From Flaccisagitta enflata (lineage: Eukaryota; Chaetognatha; Sagittoidea; Aphragmophora), in NCBI GenBank assembly GCA_965153355.1, contig OZ231126.1, positions 109,368,001 to 109,432,000 on the forward strand: a stretch of DNA of 64,000 nt, given 5' to 3'. A model generated the notes under the pieces. The model was given only the letters and a program-made list of their open reading frames with translations. It was not told the origin of the DNA and did not search any database. Both the position numbers and the translations under genes were made by a program. Of the stretch, positions 34,404-47,559 are shown one piece after another. Numbering within the stretch: position 1 is the stretch's first letter; every line of letters begins with the position of its first letter.

Positions 34404-35700
34404 TTTGATCGACTTTGGTCGTCCAAAATCCCAACTTAGGATCCTGTGACGTTGACAAAATTTCTATCAGAGCTGCACAAAGGATCGATATTTCATCCCT
34501 CAAATTTCAACAAAATCGTTCAAGAGGTTTGTCTGCAGCAGCCTACAACCCCTCGTCAACTTCAGAAACCGCTGATGAACATTGATCGACTTTGGTTGTG
34601 CAAACCCAAAACTTAGGATCCTGTGACTTCGACAAAAATTCTACTATAGCTGCACAAAGGTTCGATCTTCCATCCCTCAAAATTTCAACAAAATCGTTCA
34701 AGAGGTTTGTCATTGAGCAACATTGTCGACGAGCTTTGATCAACTTTGATTGTCAAACTAACAGCCTTAGCATCACTCGACGTCGCTGAGATTTTTACCA
34801 CGGTGTTACAGGTGTCCAAAATACTTCCAGTTCAAATTTCATCGCCATTTAAAAAAAAAAATGACGTTAATAGCCGACAACGTTGAGGGTTGTCGAACCG
34901 AGCGCCGCCTACAAAACCGCCGCCAAGCTTTAATCAACTTTGATTGTCTCATATTCCATCTTAACATTCTTTGATTTTGCTGAAATTTTTATGGTCGCTG
35001 TTGGAAGGCGCAAAACTCACTCCAGTTCAAATTTCAACTTAATCCATCAAGAGGTTCGACCACAACAACCAACGACATCAAGGACCGTCGAGCCTACCGC
35101 CGCCTGGAATTTCGTTGCTGAACTTTGATCATTTTTTGTTGTCAAAAATCCAACCATAGGATCCTTTGGGGGTGCTGAAAATTTTATCACAGCTGCCAAT
35201 GTGTTTAAGTTACTTCCAGTTTAAGTTTCAGCCAAATCCGTCAAGATATTTGACGACGACAGCCAAAATTGTTGACGGCCGTTGAGCCAATTTCCGCCGA
35301 CAACATTGACGTCGAGCTTTGTCCAAATTTGATTGTTTAAAAACCAAAGTTAACATCCTTTGAGATCAACAAAATTCTTATTGTAGCTGCTGTAGGGGTT
35401 GAACTAAACTCATTCAAAATTGCAGCAAAATTTGTCAAGAGGTTTGGCGACGACAGCCAAAATTATGCATGGCCGTCGAACCAATTTCCGCCTACAACAT
35501 CGACGTCGAGCTTTGGTCAACTTTCAGCGTCAAATTAACAACTTAAACGACCTTTGAGATCGCTTAAATCTTTATCAAAGTTTCTCATAGGTTAAAACTA
35601 CCTGTAGTTCAAATCTCAGGCATATCCGTCAAGAATTACGACAACAGCAGCCGATGACGTTGAAGGCCGTTGAGCCGAATTCCGCCTACAATTCAACACT
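34404..35700 (+). repeat. Degenerate ~190-bp satellite, about seven units
   Basis: The phrase GCTTTGATC(A/G)ACTTTG recurs near 34404, 34580, 34733, 34928, 35118, 35315 and 35510. Each is followed by a TTAGGATCCT(T/G)TGA-like segment, GCTGCACAAAGG-like text and TCAAGAGGTTTG. Units are diverged, so the array is old. It sits in the centre of the large inverted repeat. Confidence 0.75.
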
Positions 35701-36059
35701 GTCAGCGCACTGTGGTCCTCAAAATGAAAATTTGGGCGCTAACTTAAAAATTTGATTTTTTCGCCCAGAAGTTATTCAATATCCTAAAAAAATGCTAATT
35801 GGCAGTAATTGATGTGCCGGATCAAATGGTAACACCTGCAGGTGTGTAGCCGTAATAGTTTTGGAGAAAAAAGGTGATTTAGTATGATATTCAGCGCACA
35901 GTGCGCCACAAATTGCAAATTAAGGCGCAGAATAAAAAAAAATCTAGAATTTTTGATCTTAAAAAAACTCTGATCTTTAAAGATTCTATAGTTTACAGTT
36001 TTTGAAATGTATGATCTCCAGGCAACATTGGGAACTTAGAACTTACCATTTCTGCAATA

Positions 36060-36530
36060 GAGAAAAACTTTCTTTTCACTAAAATTTTTCTCCGCAAAAA
36101 TTTTTTTTTGCTAAAATTTTTTTGCTTAAATTTTCGTTAACAATTTTTTTGTTAAAATTTTTTCGCTAAGATTTTCTGTTATAATTTTTTTGCTAAAATT
36201 TTTTTTCGCTAAAATCTTTTCTTGCTAAAATTTTTTCTTGCGAGAATTTTTTTGCTAAGTTTTTTTTGCAAAAATTTTTCTCCCTAAAATTTTTTCTCGC
36301 AAAATTTTTCTCGCTAAAGTATTTTCTTGCTGAATTTTTATTGTAAAATTGTTTTTGCTAAAATTTTTCTTGTTAAAGTTTTTTCTTGTTAAAATTTTTT
36401 CGCTATAATGTTTTCGCTAAAATTTTTCCTTGTTGAAATTTTTCTCGCTAAAATTTCTTCTCGTTAAAATTTTTTCTCGCTAAAATTTCTTCTCGCTTAA
36501 ATTTCTTCTCGCTAAAATTTTCAAGAATCT
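36060..36530. repeat. Short AT-rich repeat (GCTAAAATTTTTTCTC)
   Basis: About 25 degenerate 13-18-bp units of GCTAAAATTTTT(T)CTC type. A shorter array in reverse orientation at 33735-33870 forms the inner end of the other arm. Confidence 0.75.
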
Positions 36531-38495
36531 TTTTAATTTTTTTTCTTGTTATAATTTTCAGAAAATTATCAAAAATGATTTTCAGGTAAAAAAAAAACTT
36601 TTTAGAAAAAAAAAGTTTTTTGAAAAGATTTATTGATTTTATTCAGCGACTTCCCTTCAGTTTTGAGTAAAAAACATATTTGGATTCAGCATTGTGAATA
36701 CTACAAAACATATTGCTTTTTTAATTAATCATTAAATCCCCTCAATTTTGAAATTTTTAAGTCTGACTTTGCTTGTCTGTATCACAGAAACCGTAGTTTC
36801 TACTTTCTACGCATCTGTGGATATTGCTATTAGTACTGGCATATCAAAAACTATCAATAATGTGGTTTTTTTTTATTAAAAAATGCTGAAAAAATATTGA
36901 TAATGGCTTTGATATCATCTATTTTTGAATGCGGAACCATTTTACGCTGTTCTGGCGGTTGTGGTTGATGAATCTGGAACGGATGACTCTACACGCTCAT
37001 GGACGTTACCATTGGCTTCGGCATGTCAAAAACTATCTTGGTGCAAATTTTCAGAGCTCAGATGTTCTTTATCACCGAGAAACGAAAGATTTTATGGGTT
37101 TATTCCTGGAAAACCGGCTTTCGATCCATTGTGCTGCAGATTTTGAGCTTCGACGCTCGTTTTTTTAAAAACAGTTGATCTTACACGCTCACAGATGTCG
37201 CCATTGGCTTCAGCAGGTCAAGAACTATCAAGTTGCTTATTTGTGAGATCCAGGCAGCCTTTCTCGCCGAGAAATTGGAGTTTTTCCGGGTTTTTACCCT
37301 TTTCGGCCCACTGTGCAGTGGAGTTTTGACCATTTTGAGCTTTAATCGGACCTTGTGCGAGAACGGTTGGGGTTAGAAAGTTGCGGATGGTCGCGTTTGT
37401 TACGTCTTGAGTTGCTCTAGATGCCTGTTGATTTTTGTGGCTCAACTTCAAAGGGTTTGGCTGCAGCATGTCTTCATTGGATGCATTTTGACTTTTTTTT
37501 GACTTGCAAAAATTTTGCTTTATGATCGGGTGGACAAAATCGTCACTGATGACTTGGTTGATGGTTCCATCTTGTAGAGGACCTCGAGTGGCATGTCCCT
37601 GTCGATTTTGGGGACTCTGTGATGCCGCAGTCCTCGACAAGACGCTTGAGAAGCAGTTTGAAGCTTTTGAAGGATTGGCGCCAAAATCGCCGGTCCACTT
37701 GGGATTTGAGGATGCAATCGCGGAGACTCGGTTGAGGAATCCTCAGACAAGTTGAAGACCCTGCTGCTGCAGCTGCTCGTTGACTGGATGCTGATGCACT
37801 GGAGGAATTGGGCTCCAATGGGCCAAAACCATTGTCACTGAAGAGTTCTTGTTTCATGGCTGCAAACATTTGCTTTTGCTTTGTCTCAACATCACTGGTG
37901 GCGATTGAAGATGCAAAGGAAACATGGCATTGACGAGCTGCTGGAGCTGGTGAAGCGGATGCGGTTTCTGTTGGCTTTGAAGGTTGGCAGAATTCCCGGT
38001 AGAAATCCTCATAGAATGGATCTGGTTGGGAGATGGCCGAGATGTCTGGCTGAGAACAGAAACTACAGACGACAGAGATGGTTGGAATTGACTGAGATTG
38101 AATGGACTCAAGTTGTTGAAGAAGCAAATGTTTTTCCTCAGCTACTGACGAAATGTTTGCCACTGCAGCTGCTTGTTTGTTGGATAAAACACCGTTTGGC
38201 CTTGATAGGGCATCTGCCACAAAATTACTTTTTCCCTCCAAGTAATGAATGTCAGTTGTAAATTCTGCAATTTCCGACAGCTGATTCATTTGCCTTGAAG
38301 TTGGAGCATTGGTCTTTTTGACCATGGAAGGGACCAAGCTTTGGTGGTCAGTGTATAAGGTAAATGGTCGTCCTTCTACCATGTGTTTGAAGTGACGAAT
38401 TGCCTTATGAGCCGCATTCAATTCTCTATCATAGGGACACCAGTTCTGCTGTGTCTGAGAGCTTTTTTGAGAAAAAGGCTAAGGGCTCCCAGCCT
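36430..38495 (-). repeat. Large inverted repeat, right arm
   Basis: Reverse partner of 31745-33860. It preserves a better Gypsy reading frame than the left arm, so it is closer to the ancestral element. Confidence 0.8.
37543..38421 (-). pseudogene. Ty3/Gypsy RNase H and downstream region, inverted copy
   Basis: The 292-codon frame keeps TDHQSL and ADALSRPNG, which are degraded in the two plus-strand copies. A second frame at 38429-38866 carries the upstream RNase H strand ITTDASDIAIGAVIEQ and KGWEPLAFFSKKLSD; the break lies near 38425. After RNase H comes a Ser/Gln/Pro-rich linker. I see no integrase core. It is a fragment of a Gypsy pol, broken by frameshift. Confidence 0.85.
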
Positions 38496-38599
38496 TTGGG
38501 GCCCCTTTGCTCAATGACAGCCCCGATAGCAATGTCGGAAGCGTCGGTAGTGATGGCCAGAGGCAGATTGGGGACTGGGTGATGCAGCATTGTAGAGTT

Positions 38600-38835
38600 A
38601 GCCAGAGGGGAATTTTTTCTACTCCTTCTCCTCCTCCTCCTTGGTCCCCCCTCCCTCAACCTCCAGGCCGGTACCTCAGCCTCAAGGCCCATATCCCAGC
38701 CTTGAGACCCAAATCCCAGTCTTGAGGCCCAAATCCCTCGAGGCTGGGATTGGGGCCTCAATGATAGGATTTTGGCCTCAACATAGGATTTGAGCCTTGA
38801 GGTTGGGATTTGGGCCTGAAGACCAACCAACCAAC
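38600..38835 (-). repeat. ~20-bp minisatellite with G-run and GGAG flank (empty-site paralogue)
   Basis: Read on the minus strand: minisatellite units, GGGAGGGGGGACC, AAGGAGGAGGAGG, then AAATTCCCCTC. The LTR element at 2747-13611 interrupts the equivalent G-run in its own copy of this repeat. (ACCA)n follows at 38820-38870. Confidence 0.65.
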
Positions 38836-38870
38836 CAACCAACCAGCCATCTGACCAACCAACCAATGGA

Positions 38871-39839
38871 CTGTGGGGTGTAAAAAGAATTCAAAATTCA
38901 ATTTGGACTGCGGGGTATAAAAAGAATTCAAAATTCCATATGGATAACATGGAAAATTGACAAGAAATTGAAAACAAAGTGTAAAGCTCTCATTGAATAC
39001 AATAAAGGCGGCTCTCGCCATAGAAAAAAAGTCGTAAGTGCAAGGTTTAGGAATTTTTTAAGAATTTGTTTTGTCTGGTTGATTGCCTTTTTTTTTCCTC
39101 CGGGCATCTTTTTGGTTTGTTCCACTCTCTACATGTGTTTCTCTGTTTGTTCTTTGTTTGCCCGTCTCTTTCTCTCTTCCTCTCTCTTTTTCTCTCTCCC
39201 ATTCTCATTTTCTCCCTCCCCTTTTCTCTTTCTCTCTTTCTCTGTCATATAAGAATGGGTTACAATATCATGGACAGAGGCATCCAACCCCCATTCACAC
39301 CCCAACCCCAACCCCCACACACAAGCATCTAGATCATTTTTTTTCCACTTTTCCACTTGTACGGACAGACGGACCAACAGACCGATGTATGGACTGACGG
39401 ACAAAGCCTCTCATAGAGTCCAGAGTTGAAATGAGAGAGAGACTGTGCTGCTAGGATGCACAATCATCATCTGGGACATTACAGAAATCAAATAGTTTTC
39501 AACTAATTTGATTCCTCGTTTTTGGGAAAAATGCGAAAAATGCGAAAAAATATAAAGATTTTTATAAAATCATAGCTCCAAAATATCGAGTGCACAGAAT
39601 TTTGCTTTGCGTCATCTGAAAGAGGAGAATTAGCTTTTTCTTAGCTATTAATTTTATGCGTAGTCCCATTCTGCCCCCAAAATGCAGCAACTTCCTCAAA
39701 TGCCTCATTAAACAAAGGGAAATCTGTTTTCTCTGTAGGACTCAAAAAGACTTTGTCTCTTCGACTTTTTTCCAAATCATGGATATTTGCCCCAAAGGCC
39801 TGAAATATGCCTTTCATGATATAAGGAAATTTACCCTTA
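38871..39839. other. Gene-free stretch
   Basis: It contains CT-rich DNA (39160-39245) and a degraded hairpin repeat in minus orientation near 39360-39430 (GGACAAAGCCTCTCATAGAGT). No supported gene. Confidence 0.5.
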
Positions 39840-40110
39840 TGTCCTACTGGACATCAGCCCTTTTGGGCCGCTGCCCTGCTCTCTCTCTCCACTTCATCAG
39901 CTGATCACTCCAAGCAGGGCATCTGGTACCCCTGACCATGTGCGATCTGTCTGAGAGGCCTGATTTAGGGTCTAAGGCGTCTGAAAGGCCTGATTTGAGG
40001 CCTGTTTTAAGGCTTAGGGGGGGCGTAAGCAAGTAGGCCGGAAACCGGAGGAAATTGCCCCATGTGGAATCCTTCGGGGCCCCTGCCCAAAAAGAAGAAG
40101 ACTAGCAGCC
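39840..40110. repeat. Minisatellite-family module
   Basis: GGACATCAGCCCTTTTGGGC, then AGGCCTGATTTAGGGTCTAA-type units, then CTTCGGGGCCCCTGCCC. This is the same module order as 85-130 and 62450-62710. Confidence 0.55.
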
Positions 40111-40157
40111 CAAAGGCAGTAAGTGGTCAGCGGTTCTCGTGCCCTGCTTGAGTAGTA

Positions 40158-40158
40158 G

Positions 40159-40211
<53 letters not shown>

Positions 40212-40236
40212 TGTGTGTGTCTGTGTGTGTGTGAGT

Positions 40237-40318
<82 letters not shown>

Positions 40319-40338
40319 GTGTATGTGTGTGTGTGTGT
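40158..40338 (+). repeat. (GA)n followed by (GT)n microsatellite
   Basis: (GA)n covers 40158-40208 and (GT)n about 40209-40338. All open frames across it are artefacts. Confidence 0.95.
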
Positions 40339-40475
40339 AACGGGTGTGGAAGGGGTGTAAGGAACCAGGTTGAACGCCCCTACCCACCTGTTCATTCTAG
40401 TCCTATCCCAGGTCTGTATCTCAAACAGTTTTGAAGCTAGTGATCTGCAAAGAGAAACACTATTTTGCTAAAATG

Positions 40476-40733
40476 CATTTTTAAGTGCGTGCTCGCACTT
40501 CTATAAGAGGCCATGTCCATTGGTTGGTTGGTCGGTTGGTTGGTTGGTAACAAAAACGTTTCAAATGTGCAAAACAGTCTTACGTATTTCTTCATTCCTA
40601 TCACCTCTCATGCTTCACCACATTCATTCATTCATTCATTCATTTATTCATTCATTCATCAAAATGTTCATTCACAAATTCTTAATCAAGCGGAGCGCAC
40701 TTATTGGCCGTAACTAAGCCTTGTTTACATAGA
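40476..40733 (+). repeat. Dispersed hairpin repeat, AGTGCG stem type
   Basis: TTTTTA with hairpin AGTGCGTGCTCGCACT (40484-40499), then TCTATAAGAGGCCATGTCC, (GGTT)n, (ATTC)n near 40620-40655, and a right end GGCCGTAACTAAGCCTTGTTT. This copy has both ends and is about 250 bp. Confidence 0.7.
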
Positions 40734-41019
40734 TTTTGCAAAACTGAAATGGGCAATGTTTTTATTAAAACTAGTGCCATTTTTTAACGAAAAAAGATAA
40801 AAATACGAGATTGGCGCCAAATGAAAGAACTTTCAAAGGGCTTTCAAATGGTCTAAGACTTTTACAGCTTATCTTAAGATTCGTAAGTAATATTACTCAT
40901 TTAAAATTGCATCTTTTTTTTTATCCGCGTGGTAATTCATTATTTTCATATTTTTTTTTTCCATCTAAGTTTTCTTTCTTTTTCTCCAAAAGCAATCGTT
41001 TTTCAAATGCAGTTTAGAT

Positions 41020-41440
41020 AATGTTTATGAACAATTTCTTTTTATTGTCATAGACACACAATATTGGGTCATTCATGAACAGCTAAAAAACCGCACTCCA
41101 CCAACGAGTTTTTTTTTCCCTTCAATTTTTTTTTCATTTTTTTTTCTCAATAAGCAATCGTTCATGAAATGCATTTTAATGATGGTTCATCAACATTACT
41201 ATGCCATTGTTCATGAACATTCATATTGAGTTGTTCATGAACAGCAAAGTAATCCACTCCACCAACAATTTTGTTGGTGGAGTGGATTTTTTTGGCCGTT
41301 CATGAACGGGCTTTTTATGGCCCTCTATGAACAAAATCGTTGGCCAAGAGCCTCTTTTTGGTCGTTCATGAACGACTGTATGGCATTGTTCAGCAACATG
41401 CGTTCATTCCCCGTTGCTGAACGTACCCAAATTCGCTGGC
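41020..41440. repeat. GTTCATGAAC palindrome cluster with a perfect 17-bp-arm hairpin
   Basis: At least eight near copies of the palindrome GTTCATGAAC lie within 400 bp. A perfect inverted repeat (arms ATCCACTCCACCAACAA, 2-nt spacer) lies at 41252-41287. Confidence 0.8.
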
Positions 41441-44400
41441 GGACTACCTGCAAGAAAATGGACTGAATCAAAAGATGATCGCTGGATATATGACTCCGTA
41501 GCTGTACCAAGGTGTATCTTGGAAACAGTGGACTCGTTTAATGGTTTTGTTCATTAACTCTTGTGTGAGATGTTGGGGATTAATAAAGCGTTTTTTGAAA
41601 CACAGATACGATGTCAGTTTGGTTTTGTCCCAGTTAGCCAAGTAGTCAAATGATTCATCCTCTTATAGTTTTAACCACAATGATAACTGATGACGGTTAA
41701 AGTGAACAGCGTTCAACCATCCCGTATCTATCTGCAAAAAAGAAGAAATAGAACTCAAGAAAATGGACTGAATCAAAAGATGATTGCTGGAGATATGACT
41801 CCATAGCTGTATCAATGTGTATCTTTGAAACAGTGGACATGTTTAATGGTTTTGTCCATTGACTCTTGTGTGAGATGTGGTGGATTAACAAAGCGTTTTT
41901 TGAAACACAGATACGATCTCAGTTTGGTTTTGTCCCAGTTAGCCAAGTAGTCAAACGATTCATCCTCTTATAGTTTTAACCACAATGATAACTGATGACG
42001 TTTAAAGAGAACAGCGTTCAACCATCATATATCTAATAGCGAAAAAGAAGAAATACAACTCAAGAAACTGGACTGAATTGAAAGGTGATTGCTGGAGATA
42101 TGACTCCAAAGCTGTATCAATGTGTATCTTTGAAACAGTGCAATCGTTTAATGGTTTTGTTCATTGACTCTTGTGTGAGATGCGGTGGATTAACAAAGAG
42201 TTTTTTGAAACGCAGATACAATCTCATTTTGGTTTCGTCCCAGTTAGCCAAGTAGTCAAACAATTCATCCTCTTATAGTTTTAACCACAATGATGACGGT
42301 TAAAGTGGAATCTTTCACCACAAAAGTCAAGCGTAATTTGAGAGTAATAGTCTTGATCTCATCCCATGAAAAGGAATGCCTGTCACGATAACAGGCCCAT
42401 TTGTCAACCTTGTTTCATGGGTGAGTTGAGCTGTCATTGGGTCAAGTATATATATCTCAGTCTCTGAAAGTCTTTGTTTCTCAATATGAGCATGTAACGT
42501 GTCTTACACACTTTCCCATCCGGTATCTATCTGCAAAAAAGAAGAAATAGAACTCAAGAAAATGGACTGAATCAAAAGATGATCGCTATTGGGACAAAAC
42601 CAAACAGAGATCGTATCTGTTTTTCAAGAAACGCTTTGATAATCCACCACATCTCACACAAGAGTCAATGGACAAAACCATTAAACGAGTCCACTGTTTC
42701 AAAGATACACATTGGTACAGCTACGGAGTCATGTCTCCCGCGACCATCTTTTGATTCAGACCATATTCTTGAGTTCTATTTCTTCTTTTTCGCAGATAGA
42801 TACCGGATGGGAAAGTGTGTAAGATACGTTACATGCTCATATTGATAAACAAAGACTTTCAGAGACTGAGATATATAGACTTGACCCAATGACAGCTCAA
42901 CTCACCCATGAAACAAGATTGACGGGCATAGCCCTGTCCACTACCTCATTTCCTATCATTTGGTGTGCTGGGCACTTGCCAGCTCAAAACAACAATGGTC
43001 ATATGTTTTACCAAAAGCTTTTCTTATGTATCAACGATGGGCCTGTTATCATGACAGGCAGTTCTCCTTTGTATCAACGACAGGCTTTTTATCGTGACAG
43101 GCATGAACAGCCTAGGCACCCATTTCCTTTTCATTACGCTTGACTATTGGGGTGAAAGATTCCACTTTAACGGTCATCAGTTATCATTGTGGTTAAAACA
43201 ATAAGAGGATGAATCGTTTGACTACTTGGCTAACTGGGAAAAACCAAACTGAGATTGTATCTGTGTTTCAAAAAACGCTTTGTTAATCCATCACAACTCA
43301 CACAAGACTGTGTTTCAAAAAACTCTTTGATAATCCACCAAATCTAACACAATTCCACTGTTTCAAAGATACACATTGATACAGCTACGGAGTCATGTCT
43401 CCAGCAATCATCTTTTGATTCAGTCCATTTTCTTGAGTTCTATTTCCTCTTTTTTGCAAATAGATACGGGATGGGAAAGTGTGTAAGATAGGTTACATGT
43501 TCCTAACTTGTACGAAACCAAACTGAGATTGTATCTGTGTTTCAAAAAAATGCTTTGTTAATCCACCACATCTCACACAAGAGTTAATGAACAAAACCAA
43601 TAAACGAGTCCACTGTTTCAAAGATACACATTGATACAGCTACGGAGTCATATCGCCAGCGTTCATCTTTTGATTCAGTCCATATTCTTGAGTTCTATTT
43701 CTTCTTTTTTGCAGATAGATACGGGATGGTTGAACACTGTTCACTTTAACCGTCATCAGTTATCATTGTGGTTAAAACTATAAGAGGATGAATTGTTTGA
43801 CTACTTGGCGAACTTGTACGAAACCAAACTGACATCGTATCTATGTTTCAAAAAACGCTTTGTTAATCCACCACATCTCACACAAGAGTCAATGGACAAA
43901 ACCATTAAGCGAGTCCACTGTTTCAAAGATACACATTGATACAGCTACGAAGTCACATCTCCAGCAATTATCTTTTGATTCTGTCCATTTTCTTGAGTTC
44001 TGTTTCTTCTTTTTCGCAAATAGATACGGGATGGTTGAAAGCCGTTCACTTTAACCATCATCAGTTATCATTGTGGTTAAAACTATAAGAGGATGAATCG
44101 TTTGACTACTTGGCTAACTGGGATGAAACCAAACTGACATCGTATCTGTGTTTCAAAAAACACTTTGTTAATTCACCACATCTCACACAAGAGTCAATGG
44201 ACACAACCATTAAACGAGTCCACTGTTTCAAAGATACACATTGATACAGCTACGGAGTCATCATATCTCCAGTGATCATCTTTTGATTCAGTCTATTTTC
44301 TTGAGTTGTATTTCTTCTTTTTCGCAGATAGATACGGGATTGTTGAACGGTGTTCACTTTAACTGTCATCAGTTATCATTGTGGTTAAAACTATAAGAGG

Positions 44401-45210
44401 ATGAACGTTTGACTACTTGGCTAACTGGAACAAAACCAAACTGACATTGTGTCTGTGTTTCCAAAAACACTTTGTTAATCCACCACATCTCACACAAGAG
44501 TCAATGGACAAAACCATTAAACGAGTCCACTGTTTCAAAGATACACATTGGTACAGCTACAGAGTAATGTCTCCAGTGATCATATTTTGATTCAGTCCAT
44601 TTTCTTGAGTTCTATTTCTTCTTTTTCGCAGATAGATACCGGATGGGAAAGTGTGTAAGATACGTTACATTAACTCTTGTATGAGATGTGGTGGATTAAC
44701 AAAGCGTTTTTTGAAACACAGATACAATCTCAGTTTGGTTTCGTCCCAGTTAGCCAAGTAGTCAAACAATTCATCCTCTTATTGTTTTAGCCCCAATGAT
44801 AACTGATGACGGTTAAAGTGGAATCTCTCACTGCAAAAGTCAAGCTTAATTTGAGAATAATAGTCTTGATCTCATCCCATGAAAAGGAAATGGGTCCCTA
44901 CGCTGTTATGATAAAAAGCCCGTTGTTGATACAAAAGAGAAGTGCCTGTCACGATAACAGGCCCGTCGTTGATACATAAGAAAAGCTTTTGGTAAAACAT
45001 ATGACAATCGTTGTTTTGAGCAGGCAGGTGCCCAGCACACCAAATGATAGGGAATGAGGTAGTGGACAGGGCTGTGCTCGTCAATCTTGTTTCATGGGTG
45101 AGTTGAGCTGTCATTGGGTAAAGTATGTATATCTTAGTCTCTTAAAGTCTTTGTTTCTCAATATGAGCATGTAACGTATCTTACACACTTTCCCATCCGG
45201 TATATCTCAT
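41440..45210. repeat. ~304-bp satellite with orientation switches
   Basis: The marker GGTGGATTAACAAAGCG is in plus orientation near 41577, 41880, 42184 and 44690. Its reverse complement is near 42631, 43275, 43552, 43857, 44162 and 44468. Units are 302-306 bp. A second module (CTCATCCCATGAAAAGG ... GTAACGTATCTTACACAC) lies at 42300-42530 and 44820-45200 in plus orientation and 42790-43150 in minus, at the switch points. The short frames here (60-90 codons) are repeated readings of the satellite and not genes. Confidence 0.85.
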
Positions 45211-46500
45211 GAGCTCTAGTTGGGCCTTAGCCCTAAATCCTTTTGCTCTTGCCCATTTTGTGGCCCTTTATCGCGTGTGGTAATTCTGGGGCACACATAC
45301 TTCTGCAGTGCATTTAATGATAAGCTTATTGGTTTGGCCAGTATGTTGGGACATGCAGTGCCCCTTTTGGGGCCTGTTTGATTGAGTTTCGGGGTTCCCC
45401 TTATCCCCTTAGAGTAGGTCTGCCTTCGCTGGAAGGAGGTGTTCCTCCCAGTTTTGATCAGCGGTTATCCCGCGGGGCTCGTCCGTGCGATGAGGTGAGA
45501 AAATATGTGGGCAAAACATGACCCTCATTTGTTTTATTTGTCTTGCTTTTTGTTGTTTGTATCTGAGGGTGCCCTCCTCATCTTTTGGTTTTTTACGGCC
45601 AGTTTGGATACTACCCTGTTTTGGCAGAGTGTAGGCATCGGTTTTCGGCATTGGCTGTTCCGAGCATTCCGCATTTTGGTGGCCCGAGCAAGGCATTGGT
45701 TTTGCAGCCCGGTAGACAGTGTGGCGATTATGCTAAATGCAATTTCACCTTGGTGTTTGGTATTTTGCATCGGTGATTCTGAGCGGTGTGTGTGTTTTGG
45801 CATCAACAGTTTTTAGTGATGCGATCTAAGGTTAAAAAAATAAATTGATTCCTAGAAGTTTGATTTGGGGCATCGGTATTCCGAGCGGTTTGGGGTATTA
45901 GTATCAAAATTCTTAATTTGTATACTACCATGTTTTGGCAGAGCATAGGTATTGGGTTTTGCAGCCCGGTAGACAGTGTGGCGACTATGCTAAATGCGAT
46001 TTCGCCTTGGCCTTTGGTATTTTGCATCGGTGATTCCGTGCGGTGTGTGTTTTGGCATCAACGGTTTTTAGTGATGTGATCTAAGGTTAAAACGATAAAT
46101 TGATTCCTAGAAGTGTGATTTGGGGCATCGGTGATTCCGAGCGGTTTGGGGTATTAGTATCAAAATTCCTAATTTGGATACTTCCATGTTTTGGCAGAGC
46201 GTAGGCATTGGGTTTTGGCATCGGTCGTTCCGAGCATTCCACGTTTTGGTAGCCCGAGCACGACATTGTTTTTTGTGGCCTGGTAGACTGTGTGGCGATA
46301 ATGCTGAATGCGGTTTCGCCTTGGTTTTGCATCGGTGACTCCGAGCATCATTTTGGTGGCCCGAGCATGGTATCGGGGTTTTATGGCCCGTTAGACGGTG
46401 AGGTAGTAATGCTAAATGCAGTTTCGCCTTAAGTTTAATGTTTTGCATCGGTTGCTCCAAGCGATGCGTAATGGCGGCATCGATGATTGCAAGCGTTGCG
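45211..46500 (+). repeat. Degenerate ~250-315-bp repeat, three units
   Basis: Units begin GGATACTACC(C/A)TGTTTTGGCAGAG near 45604, 45915 and 46173. Each contains GTAGACAGTGTGGCGA, TTTGCATCGGTGATTC and AATTGATTCCTAGAAG. The middle unit has an internal deletion. No gene supported. Confidence 0.7.
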
Positions 46501-46839
46501 GTTTGGGACGTCGGTCATTTTGAGCAGTTTGGAGTAGGGCCCTTTAGTATGTTTCTTTTTTGTCATCAAAGAGTGATGGAATCAAACGAAAGCATTGAAT
46601 TGGGCAAGATTTTCATTTACATGGCAAATAGATATGTGGAATAGAGGACAACAGATTGCAAGGTAAAGGAAAGGGGAAAAAAAAAAAGAAAAAAAGGAAA
46701 AAAGAATCTCAATTGCGTATCAAGCATGGTATTGCGAGCAGTGGTTTTAATCAGAGTTTCCGTGTGAGAATGGTGCACCGATTCTATGTTGTAAAGATAA
46801 ATTTTGGTACGGCAAGTAAGAGTTGCTTCCACGGATTTG

Positions 46840-47490
46840 TGGCCTCATTTGATTTGTGGCCTTGATAGATTTGTGGTCTCATTGGGTTTGAGGCCTTGTT
46901 GGATTTGTGGCTTAAAGAGTTTTATGGCCTTGGTGGATTTATCATTCGCAACGGCTTGTGGCCTTACGGATTTAGGCTTGCGCGCGGTTTTGTCCTTGCA
47001 GGATGTGTGGCCTGGCTGGATTGCCGCTGGATTTGGGTCTCCGCTAGATTTGGATCGCCGCTGGATTTATGTCGCCGCTGGATTTGGGTCGCCGCTGGAT
47101 TTGGGTCGCCGCTGGATTTGGGTCGCCGCTGGATTTGGGTCGTCGCTGGATTTGGGTCGCCGCTGGATTTGGGTCGTCGCTGGATTTGGGTCGTCGCTGG
47201 ATGTGGGTCGTCGCTAGATGTGGGTCATCGCTAGATTTGGGTCATTGCTGGTTTTGATCCTCGCTGGATTTGGGTCCTCGCTGGATTTGGGTCCTCGCTA
47301 GATTTGGGTCCTTGTTGGTTTTGGGTCATCGCTGGTTTTGGGTCATCGCTGGTTTTGGGTCATCCCTGGATTTGGGTCATCCCTGGATTTGGGTCACCCC
47401 TGGATTTGGGTCTTCCCTTGATTCGGGTCATTGGTTTTGGGACATTGCTGGATTTGGGTCGTCACTGGATTTGGTTGCCAGTTGCTGGGC
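46840..47490 (+). repeat. 18-21-bp minisatellite (GCTGGATTTGGGTCGCC)
   Basis: About 25 units of GCTGGATTTGGGTCGTC/GCC. Because the unit is near 18 bp, several frames stay open and give repetitive GSSLDLGRRWIWV-type readings. I treat these as artefacts. Confidence 0.85.
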
Positions 47491-47559
47491 CAGTTTTAGG
47501 CCCCTAGGGAATGGTTGCTCTCATTGCCTCCACGCCCTTTTTGGGTTGGTGTTCTTGCT

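Noticed and set aside
41697-45114. A family of 60-90-residue proteins repeated across the satellite
   Set aside because: They are the same out-of-register readings of the ~304-bp satellite and are broken differently in each unit.
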